DNA of 64,000 bases, from the NCBI GenBank assembly GCA_002633005.1, contig NMRA01000235.1, forward strand, positions 174,808 through 238,807, given 5' to 3'. Positions 28,643-40,600 of this stretch are shown here, piece after piece; within the stretch, counting starts at the first letter, position 1, and each line of letters begins with the position of its first letter. The notes below the pieces were generated by a model. That model worked only from the letters and a program-made list of their open reading frames with translations. It was not told the DNA's origin and made no database searches. The translations under genes were made by a program, and so were the position numbers. This DNA is from Phoronis australis. Its lineage: Eukaryota > Phoronida > Phoronidae.

Positions 28643-31600
28643 TCACACCCAATACTGTTTTGGCTTCAAGGCCGGTGTTGAGCCACGACATAGTGTAATA
28701 TCAGGAAGTACCGAGCAATCTGAAAGCATACTTGTTGACTTATAACTGCCCACAGGAGTGCTCTCCACAAAGTGGTCCACACGCCTGGCTTGAGATTCAC
28801 TGGACAGGTCCGTCGGACTCCTTTGTAGATTGTCGTTATATACAAGCGGGGTCACACGTACTTGAGGGACAGTTGGGCTGACCTCGGTACGCGACACGTC
28901 TGGTGACCTCGGTGGGTGACTGGAACGTGTCGGTGATGAGGTGCCTCTGAAGGTCGTCACGACAACGCCTTTGGGCGTCACCATGCTCACCATAGACTGT
29001 TCATCACTCTGAGAGCAAGTCATGTGATCACGTGACTTCCGGTGTCGTCTATACGCAACGGCCACGACAAGTACAACCACTANTTGAGGGACAGTTGGGC
29101 TGACCTCGGTACGTGACACGTCTGGTGACCTCGGTGGGTGACTGGAACGTGTCGGTGATGAGGTGCCTCTGAAGGTCGTCACGACAACGCCTTTGGGCGT
29201 CACCATGCTCACCATAGATTGTTCATCACTCTGAGAGCAAGTCATGTGATCACGTGACTTCCGGTGTCGTCTATACGCAACGGCCACGACAAGTACAACC
29301 ACTACCAAGATGACTCCAAGACAAACTAGGACAACGACAAGAGTTAAATTTGAGTCACCCACAACATTTCCTTGTTCTCTCGGTAACCTGTCCTTGGACT
29401 CAAGGTTCAGTTCAGTATCCATGGTAACATCCCTGGCTGGTACAACATTATAAGTGGGGGCGGCAGTTTGTGGGAACGTGGATGAAGCAAACTTTGGTAT
29501 AAACGCGGGATGAATAATTCCCTTTAACGTCGTCGCGGAAGACGATATGTTGAACTGAAATCGTCCCGCTGCTGGTGGGACGTTTGTTGCCGTGAGGACG
29601 TAATCAAACCCGTCCACAGCTACACCTGTTGGTATTGGTACACCACTCTTAACAGAATACACAATGCGTTTGTTACTAATATCTGAATGAAAAAATCCGG
29701 ATGTTGGCACCTTAAGGTCAACTTCATAACTGACGTCTCGTTTTGACCTCGTTATACGGACTAGAGTGCCATACTTGGGTGGGTTGGTTATATTGAAGTA
29801 CGGGTCACTTCTTGTGAATAATGCCAACTCTGAGGCATCCAGCATGTCTGTTGTCACAATAAATGATTGACCTGATTGGACAGGCACTGACTGCTGTTTA
29901 ACCAATGGAGTGATGACAATAGTGGCCGTGCTATTCTGCCAAGCTTGTCCATTAAACACAACAAACGTGAAGAAATCGTGCATAAGGGTAGTACCCAGCA
30001 GTACAAACTTAACTCTACCCTCGTTCACATCTGATTGAGAAAAATGTCTAGTTGGTTGACTATTGACGAATATGTCACCTGACAACGGTTTAGAAGAAAT
30101 ATTATACATAATATTACCGGAGTCTCCATTGGTGCGGGTGAAGAGGTTCGTTTGAGTAATAGTGACAGCTGACTGACCCTGCGGTATTCTAATTGCCGAG
30201 TTGTTCACTATTGTAATAGTAAGAGGAGTCACATTCACACGGAATACTTTATAAAAGGCAGGGAAAGCGCCATCTGTTAGCTTGAAATAAAATGTCCCCG
30301 AGCGAGTGGTACCATCGGAAACGAAAATAAGCTTTCCCGCATCAATATGAGCTTGTGTGAATGATTTCACAGAGATGTTCAATTTACCTTGCATGGCGAC
30401 ATGGCCGTTTTCGGGCTCATTGACCAGAGTATACACCAGATTATCAGAGCTGGTGTCTGGGTCAGACGCTCGAAGAATATCACGTGTTATGTTGGTGACG
30501 GAGCCTTGGACAACTTGAATTGTTGGAGTCTGTGTCTCAAGACGAAACCGCTGATCGTTGACAGGAGTCACAGAAATATTAAATGTAAAGACTGAGTCAG
30601 CTCCAGCAAAATCAAGTGAACGTAGCTCAACAGTGAAGTTGAAGGAGTCTTCTGTAGAGTCTGAATCATCGTGCTGATATGAGAGAATGCCCGACTTGAT
30701 GACGGACTCCGGGATTTTCTGTTTCACTTCCACTTCTTCATCATTTACGACCAGCGAGCCGTGACTGGGCAGAGATTGCATGACTATCCTAACGTCATTG
30801 AGAGTAAGTTTTCCTAACCGTTCACGGAGTGGTGACACATCGAGAACGTCGGTGTTAATGGTTGCTTTATCGCCCTCCCGAACGATCAATGGTGATGTTC
30901 GTATCAACTGATTCCTATTACCATCATTAAAATGTTCATAGGAAAGTTTGATATCGAATGCAACATAGTCTAAGCGATCGGCGTAAAGAGTTGAAACATC
31001 AAACACAACCTTATCCTGAGAAGCCCATGACCTTTGACCTTCGATGTGCTCATAAAAAACTGACCCTTTGATTATTTCAGCCTGGGTGAAGGAAGTCACT
31101 TCTAATGTCATATTTCCAGCATCCAAAACTATGCGTCCATATTGTGGTTTGGTCTGTACACTGTAGATGATTGGATGAGTTTGATTAGGATCGTTAGTAG
31201 TCGCTTTCAGTTGTGAAGATGTAATTGGCTGTCGAGTGTTCGGGTAAACAAGAAGTGGCTCGTTGACGTCTAGCCTCAAAACCAGATGATCCACCTCTAT
31301 GTGAAAAGTTTCCCGAGTTCCAAAGTTAACGCCGTCGTTCACCTGGAAGTAAAAAACGCCAGTCTCTCCATCTGAAAGGAAAATGAGAATAATGAGAGGA
31401 CATCATTACATTACAGCGGGTGAATGTTGGTTGGACAGGTAATGCTACGATATCTAGAAGGTGGACAGGTAATGCTACGATATCTAGAAGGTGGACAGGT
31501 AATGCTACGATATCTAGAAGGTGGACAGGTAATGCTAGGATGTCTAGAAGGTGGACGGGGTACCGCTGTGACACCAAGAGAACGCCAAAATTTGAATAAA

Positions 31601-34600
31601 TGTATTCAAGTGTTTTGCACATGGACACAGTCATGTATCTAAGATTCGCTATCATCACAATCTGAAAGCACAGACAGTAACTGATATATATTTAAACTGA
31701 GCATTTTTGGCCATTCTTTGTTTTTCCTTGAATTGTCAGTCAGATAAATACACGACTGTCTGTGGTCTACCATTTTGAAAAGGATAACTTGACTGTGTTT
31801 CATCCAAAAAATCCAAAAAATGCTAACTTTGTCATGTTTCACAATTGGGCTCGGGTGTAATATGTTCAACTTCACACCACTGGCCATGCAGCTGCAAGCC
31901 CTTAAATATGCTCAAAATATACGGTAATCAAACACCTCAATTTAAACCTGTGTTCACTTACACGACTCGTGTTCATTGTGTAGAGACAAGCAATGTCAAT
32001 CACATACTTAGACAGAAATGTAACATTTATAGGGAGGGCAGGGGAACAGTAAATAATTTAAACATCTAAGACAAACAATTAGTCATAGTTCGAGCAACAG
32101 CAAGACCAGAAACACTGGTTTTCCTCTTATTACAAAATCACCTGCAAGAGTTTTTGCCTGAAATAATAACCAAGGTTAATATCACATTCCATCTCCAATG
32201 AACACTGGAAAAGATAACAATCCTGATAAAAATTATGCAGTGGATTGAAATGTCAAAACGCAAGGTTTAGTCAACACAAATGGATTTTTTTCTGTTATTA
32301 AAATGAAATTTTTCCCAACTGTTTTAAAACTTATATTTCACAGCTCTGAATTCAACAGTGCAAGGAAATAATTAACTACAGCTCACAATAGAAGTGAATA
32401 CAAACAAAATGTATAGTAAAGTGATCTGCAACTTGGTCAATTTCGCCTGTGTATGTTTTCACTTAATACCAGCCGAAAATGATGTGCTGATGCATCAAAG
32501 GTCTGTAATCTCTTATTACAGTCTATCAATGCCACCACCATGGTCATGCAGTAATCGAGAATGTTGCTCAAATATCTCAAACTGTGCAATAAGTTGCATG
32601 ATGTTAACAACTTGATTATCATTGTTCATAAAGGTGTCATTGTCTTGTGATGGCAGCTTGTTCATAAAGGTGTTATTGTCTTGTGGCAGTGCAAGTTTTG
32701 CTATACTTTCTAATCACTCAATTTTCTCAAAAGTTCTAAACGGGCTTTGTTTATCCCCTGCACACCATTGCATGGATGTCACCGAACATGGCACTTGACT
32801 AATTGGACTGTGCATTTCAAATCAGTATAATAATTACAAAATGTTGTCTCACCATAACGAATTCAAGAAATAAAACATTGAATATTAATACAATTCTTCA
32901 TACACTCAAAATTAAAGACAAAAATACAAAACAACTATCATCAAAATGTGAAAAACACTTACTAGTGTGAACAAAAAGTACCCTTCCCTCATTGACATCC
33001 TGCTGGGTGAACTCCACGATTGACATTGACTGATCTCCAGTAAATGCCAATATACCGTTAGGAGGAGGTGTAGTAACATATACGAGGGAAGTCGCAGCAG
33101 TGTCGTCATCTATTGCCAGGAGCGTCTCATTGGTAATCAAGGAAGGTGCTCCAAACCATGCACGGAGCTTTCTGTTACGCACCACAACCGGAATCTCATC
33201 GTTGTCTGGCAGAATATTTACAAAAATAGTGTAAGGTTTGCTACGTTTCTCCCAGCCAGGAAGTGCGGCGGTGATGACAAAAAGGTCCTTAGTTGTCTCA
33301 CTCCCATCGTGGGTGTAGTACAGAAACTCATCCACAATATCTGACCACGTGAACTGAACAACAGAGGTTTCTTGCGCAGGTACAATGGACGCTCCTCGTG
33401 TGTATGTTTTCTCCAATCGGCCATATTGTGGCTGCTGTTCAACTTTAAATACGACCACAGCAGTGCTATAGTAGGAACTCAGCACGTGAATAGTTGTCTT
33501 GAGAATGGCTTTACTGGCACCTTCGCGTACTGTGATGTTACGTACTTCTAGAGGCACCCTATTGGGAATGATATCAAATTTTATCTCCACATCCCGAAGA
33601 GTGTGAATACCATTTGTTACATCAACAACAATCAAATCGGAAAAGAAACCAACGTCGGTGTGAACGTAGTCTAGACTGTTTAGATCTAAATCAGCTTGAG
33701 TAAACCTGGTCACCAAGGTAGACTCCAGAAGCTTTAGATAACCATGTTTAGGCTGGGTCACCACCGTGTAGCGCATGTTAGAGGGTTCAGTCTCTGCATG
33801 GTGAACCATCAGTCGACTTCTGTTAATACGGCCCACTTGACCTTCATCAACTATGATTGGCCAGTTGTTTACGATCGTGGGCGGAGTTTGGTCAGTTTTG
33901 GACAGTATTCGAATGTCAAATTTGTCCTGAAGCTGAACATCTTTGGCTTGTACAGAGAATTCAAAATGGTCGTGTGTCTGATAACTGCCACCATGTATGT
34001 ACTTCACGTTACCTCTCACTAGCTGGGCATAACTAAATGTCTGTGCCTCCTGCTTATTCACAATTAATTTGCCAAACTTTGGCATTTTCGTCAACACAAA
34101 CTTGATCTGTTTGTTTTTCAACCCCATGTTGGTTGATACTGAGATATTTTGCGACGTGATAACACACAAACTGGAGGCCTTCACTTGAGCTCCAGTCAAC
34201 TTGGTTATGTTCAGAAATGGTTCTGTAGCTCGGATCTCAAACAAACCCGTTGAATAATACTGGCCGTCTGTGACAATGATGACCGCGCGACCGTAACTCG
34301 ACCCTCGATGTTTAAACAACAACTGTCCGTTTTCAATGTCACTCTGGAGGAACTGATATACTGGCTCTGATGGGTTGGTTGCATTGACGATTTCACCGTT
34401 TGGGATTCCTCGTCGAGTGTATTGAAGGAATGAACTGTTGAAGTTTGTATCTGCATCCGAGTACAAAAGGTCCTCAGAGGTGATTAGACGTTGACCTTCT
34501 TTGACTACGGTAAACACATTATCCGTAACACGTACTGGCTTGTGATCATTGGTCAGAGTGATATTGATGCTGAAGTTCCCGACAATCTCCCCAACTACCA

Positions 34601-37600
34601 CTGACTTTGTATCTAAGCCACTGCTACGTGCCGGCGCACTCTCAAACAGGAACCAATCAAATGCATTCTCTGAGTCATCATGAAAGTAAGCTAAGCGTTC
34701 CTTCTCTATGTCTGTGTTGGAAAATTCTGTAACGTTTTCCACACTGACCATGTCGTCAACGTCACTGTGCATCAGTTTCAGTACTCCATAACTGGGAGGC
34801 TTAACAATAGAGTAATGATATGCGTCTGTACTGGTGGACCTTATAAATAAATCGTCCTTCGTTATAATTTTGCTTTTTCCCTCCAAGACTGCATCCAGAC
34901 CGTTGTTGATGACCCTTAGGTCAGAGCGTTCTGGACGAAATCGGATACGGAACGTATACAAATTCGAGAATCCACTCGACTCAGAAAACAATTTGAACTG
35001 AAATTCATCTTCAACTGGCACGTATGGGGTGCGGTGAAGCTTGTATTGAACACGATTATTCAAAATGTCTGCCTGGGTGAAGTTGGAGTTAAGAGACAGA
35101 CGTTTTGACCTTGAACTCTCTGTCAGCAGACGCAGGTGACCGATGCGCGGTGAACTGATCAATACGTAATATATCGAGGTCAGCTTAATGGACGGGTCGC
35201 TCGATGTACTCAACAGATTGTTCTCAGAAAGAAACATGCTTGTAACACTATCGAGATAAAGTTCGCGGTTCATAACCAATGAAATCTGAGCAGAGACAAA
35301 TGACACAACAAAAATGGCGGCTGGAGCAGCAATACCTTCACACGTGGCAACAAATTTTAACACATCCCCTTTGGAGTGTACATCAGTATGCTTGTATCGA
35401 ATCCGCTTTTTGTTGACTTGTCGCTGTGTGAAGGAAGTCACTTTTTCCCACTGCTGAGCTTGTCCCCTTACACGGCGCTGAATAACGCCATGTTGTGGTG
35501 ATTCTTGAATTGTATACCGTATGTCCAGCTGCTGGTTGGTAGGTGCATTAGTCGTGTAAGTTAAGTTATCTCTTCCAATTATCATGGTGGACATGCGGTA
35601 GACTTGAAGGCCAGTGTTGGTCAAGGGGGTCACTTCAAGAGGGAAAGACTCAATCTGGAAAGGATCAAAATGTCTCATTGAAGGACCAACCAAACTAAGA
35701 GAACAATATTGTTGTACTTTATTTAAAAACAGAAAGTTTAATTTAATTTCTGACTTAATACCAGTTTGTCACCAAATGATTGACGAAACCATGTCTTTTT
35801 AGCATAAATGTGAAAAAAGAAAAGGACATTGATTCTAATTTGATAGAAACACAATGGCATCCATAACACAACCAAATATGGTTTGATGTTACTAAATGAT
35901 CCAGATGATATCTAACAAATGCTACATAATTACACTTTTCTAAATTATCTTTTCATGCAATTTCTGACTTTCTATAAAAATCAAAACAGTGGCGTTTTTG
36001 TCAGCACCTTATGCAAATATGAAACGTTCTAAAAACAACTGGCGCGTTTTGGAGAACAGTACACGTCTGAAAGTGTCACGTAGTACACGTCTGAAAGTGT
36101 CACGTAGTACACGTCTGAAAGTGTCACGTAGTACACGTCTGAAAGTGTCACGTAGTACACGTCTGAAAGTGTCACGTAGTACACGTCTGAAAGTGTCACG
36201 TAGTACACGTCTGAAAGTGTCACGTAGTACACGTCTGAAAGTGTCACGTAGTACACGTCTGAAAGTGTCACGTAGTACACGTCTGAAAGTGTCACGTAGT
36301 ACACGTCTGAAAGTGTCACGTAGTACACGTCTGAAAGTGTCACGTAGTACACGTCTGAAAGTGTCACGTAGTACACGTCTGAAAGTGTCACGTAGTACAC
36401 GTCTGAAAGTGTCACGTAGTACACGTCTGAAAGTGTCACGTAGTACACGTCTGAAAGTGTCACGTAGTACACGTCTGAAAGTGTCACGTAGTACACGTCT
36501 GAAAGTGTCACGTAGTACACGTCTGAAAGTGTCACGTAGTACACGTCTGAAAGTGTCACGTAGTACACGTCTGAAAGTGTCACGTAGTACACGTCTGAAA
36601 GTGTCACGTAGTACACGTCTGAAAGTGTCACGTAGTACACGTCTGAAAGTGTCACGTAGTACACGTCTGAAAGTGTCACGTAGTACACGTCTGAAAGTGT
36701 CACNTGGTGTTTGTTGGACATTATTCTAGTGTTCTACATATTAACCTCTAGATGTCAAGCAGTCTCCGTGGTGAACAAAAATTCGAGAATCACTTTACGA
36801 GAAGGCTAAGAAACCCCTGTAGGTAAAAAATAACTTAGCTCCATAAAAATTCAGATTTAGGGAGATTTTCAAACCAGCTTTAACTGTGATCAACATTTGA
36901 ATGACAGGAGCTCTTGGTTCTTGAGGTTTCAGAGCCACAAAAATAAATCTGCCTGTTGGATGAAGATCTAAGTACATCTTACCCTGAGAACCCAAACACA
37001 ATGTGCCAACCATTTGCTCCCAGTAGCAAAATGAAACCAATTAAATCTCCATGATAGCAAGTAACAGCATGTGTTCACGAAAACAACAACGGATTTAAAA
37101 CTTGACATGTTTCCAATTAAATGCTTTTAGAGACGACTTACATGCACTCTTAGGTTGTCAGTAGTGGTGATACCATCATTCAACCTTAGTGTGAACCATG
37201 CTTTAGCACCACCAGTGTGAATGAAGCTTATCCTTCCTTCCTCGATGTCCTGTTGGGAAAAGGAGTCTTGAGCCATGCCAGGGTAATCCTCGTTTTCAAA
37301 ATACCCCGCACTATCACGACCTTGAGATGACACTATTTCATACAAAAGTCGGTCTGAACGAGAGTCATTGTCTCTAGCGAACAGAACACCGGAGTTGATT
37401 TTTAATTTCGAATTAAAGATCAATTTTAATGTTCGGTCTTTTGGAAGCACAAGTTCGGGTACGTCATTTATGTTCTTAACAAGTATATGCAAGGTGAAAT
37501 TCCATCGTTTCATTTCAGGCAAAGCCTTTTTAACCCTATAAGGAACATCAATAATAATCTGAATGTCATCGTTTGGTTCATCTTCACCATTATGCTTGTA

Positions 37601-40600
37601 ATACACTTTATCACTGTTCAAGTCCAAAAGGGTGAAATATTCTCTGTTCCGTCTTCTTCGTGTTCGCGACGAAACTTCGATTAAACCATAGTTTGGTTTT
37701 TTGATGACACGGAAAATAATACTGGACTCCCGGAGACCGAAGCGTTTATAATCAAAGGCAAGCTTGACGATTCCTGACGATATCAGAGCCTGCTGACCTT
37801 CATCTACTAGCAAGCTTCCCACATGCACGGAATCTGAGCTGTCATCAGACTGACATGCCCCATTTGGGCAAACACAAGTGTACTGGTTGACACTGAACTC
37901 TCGACACTGCATAGGATCTTTACAAGGATTCAATGAACAGGGAAATGTAAACTGACAGTTTACATTGATTCCCCTACTTATTTGAGCATGAGGAAACCCC
38001 AACACTTTTCCTCCAATTTCAATGTTTTTCACACAGCCAATGACAGAGGTTGTAACAAGTTTAAAACGATCTGCTTGCTTCTGAGCTTGAGATGAAATCC
38101 CTCCAATATACAGATGTCGAGACAGTGCCAGTGCTGCCCCCATTTGAAATGTTACGGTACTAGCAATTTGAGACCCATCCAGGGCAAGCTTTAAAGATGT
38201 CCGGGAAAAGGTGACAAATGCACTATGCCAAGTGCCATCGTTGACAACCCTCGGTGACCGTATCGTATTACGGTCCACTATGTTATGTCCAATAGAGGCT
38301 AAAAGATGTCCTCCTTTGATTTCTATGGCAATGAAAGCTGAGTCTCGACTTGCCCCTGAGTTAAACATGAGCACCGCATCCTCGGATCGTGTTCTTATGT
38401 TGCAACTAAATGTCACGGAATCCCGAGAGACGACATGGGAGAAGGCAATAAAAGCCGACTGATTATACAATGTTATGGCGTCAGTAACACCAGCACCAAA
38501 CTCCTCTCTGCAGTCCCATGTGACGTGTTCCACTTTGGAATCTGCGTTGGCTTTGGCAACATAGGCCAGGTCATGGGTATTGTAAATTACATTGCGCAAG
38601 CACCCTCGAAAACTGTGCATTTCATGGGCAAACATTTTGGCAGGACGGCCGAGGTAGACGCCCCTGTTAACGTTGAGAGACCGCAGAGAGCCGGGTGTTT
38701 CACCACTGGTCAAGTGGTCACTATCCACTGTCAGTACACACTTCTGGGCTCTACGTTCAAACTTCAAGCTGTGCCATTGGCCATCATCAAATCGAATATC
38801 TGAAAAACGTTTTTGTTTGTTTATTGCGACAGGAAGCACTAACGATATTCAAACAGACATTCATGTTACAAGCAAGATTTGAGAAATATTAAACCTAACT
38901 GTATTTAGCTTTAACTGAAGTCATAAGTGCAAATGATACTATACCACATGACAACTTGACGTCAGCCAAAGTTCATCACTGGACAGGCAAGATTTTCAAT
39001 TTCAAACACTCGCACAGAACAGCTTGTAGAAAATATCTGTATGTTTGACTCTCATCAGTTTTACATAAAAAATAGTTCTCAATTAATGCACTTTCATCAT
39101 TTTTCAAAGGTTCAATACAATTATTGTTAAACTGCTGAAACTGATCAATGAATGGCATAACCTCAGGACTGTTATTAACTCAATGTGTCAAGCAACTCAC
39201 TAGGTGGCGACTTCAGAAGCATCTCCCCTGACCCCAGCTGAACTCTGACCTGCACGACCCCATGTCGTAGTTCAATGACTAAATAGTCTGTAGCACCAGT
39301 TGAAGACATTATGACACCAGATGGCCTCACAGTGTTGAACTGCAGTGACACAGCTGATGTAGAGACCGAGTGGTAGACCCTGGAAGAAGGCACCCATAGA
39401 AGACTGTCTCCATAGAAAGACACTGAAACCAAAACAAACATTGCTGGTCAAAAGTTAACTCTGACTCTTGAATTGCACCCTTATGTTGAAAGCTATAACA
39501 AGGACTTTAACATTTTCCTCTCAAGGAGCATTAATGGCGTCCAAATTGCACTGCAATTTGCAGTAGCAAACATTTTTGATTCTGGTCAGCACACCACCTG
39601 TGGTCTCATCGCGCGACCAATGAGTATAAATCTGAAAAGGTCTCTGCCCCAATCAGGACTCACACCCGATAACGTCTACAAAGCATGCAGACACTCTAGT
39701 CCACTGGGTCATTACGACCACCAGTCAAATACAGAAATACAAAGACTTACTGAATAGTAGGGGACATCTCAGCCTCTAACTCCATAGTGTATATAAATAA
39801 AATTCTTAAACCAGAGTTTGGGGGCAAGATGCCCACTACTAAGCCTGTTTGGATTTCTGTACTATGCCAGTGGTCCCTATGGCTCAGAGGACTAAAGCGC
39901 CTGCACGGTTAGCAGATGGTCCCGGGTTTGAGACCAGTGTTTGGGGCAAAAATCTTTTCAGCCATACACGTATTCATTGGTCACATGATCCGCCATAAGT
40001 GGTATGCTGACCAGACTTGTAAATGATTTGTGATAATTGCAGTATGGTGAGAAAATTGAGGCAAATGTCAAAGGCAACTTCAAATTTACGAGTGGTGAAA
40101 TTCTTTCTTCGGCTTCTTTCCACTTCGCACTCAAAGTCGAGTATTCTGAAGAGGTTCTCATTCATTCCCTTGTACACATTCATTCCCTTGCATGAGGTCA
40201 GAGGAGCAGGAGACACTTATGCGCAATGCTCAACTGTCTGCCAGTGAAGCCAGGATTCAAACCAGGGTCTCCCAAACAGCAGTCCAGAGCTCAAACCTCT
40301 AAGCCACACCGTCTCCGCAGTATCAATTATTGTCTGTTTTAGTACACTGTCACAAAAAATCATCAGAATTTCTACATTCAAATTAAAAGCCACAACTAGA
40401 AAGCTGTTGAGTTCCTCCTGATTTTGTGTCCATTTGCCCCGTGTGATGTCTCACTTTTTCATTTAAATTGTACATTCAATGTTGCCATCAGCATACTGTA
40501 ATGAGCAAGTATAGTAAGCTGTGCATGATAAGTGATAGTGCACACATAACCTGCTTGGTCAATATACAAGGAGGATGTCATATCTGGTGTTAGCTAATAA

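Larger units (their letters stand above)
39582..40016. repeat. Inverted-repeat pair framing SINE-like sequence in CSPG4 intron 1
   Basis: TCTGGTCAGCACACCACCTG...CGACCAATGAGT at 39582-39625 is the imperfect reverse complement of the 39968-40016 region (ATTCATTGGTCACATGATCC...GTATGCTGACCAGA). Two tRNA-like heads in opposite orientation lie between and beside them. Confidence 0.5.

Noticed and set aside
35989-36056. CRISPR-like array suggested by the regular 24-bp repeats that follow
   Set aside because: There are no unique spacers; units are directly contiguous, and the host is an animal genome.
36029-36729. 230- to 246-residue repetitive frames on both strands
   Set aside because: They are produced by a 24-bp array inside a CSPG4 intron; no splice sites lead into them.
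39871-40318. Functional tRNA genes
   Set aside because: A and B boxes are present, but acceptor and anticodon arms do not pair as in a tRNA, and the copies lie within repeats.
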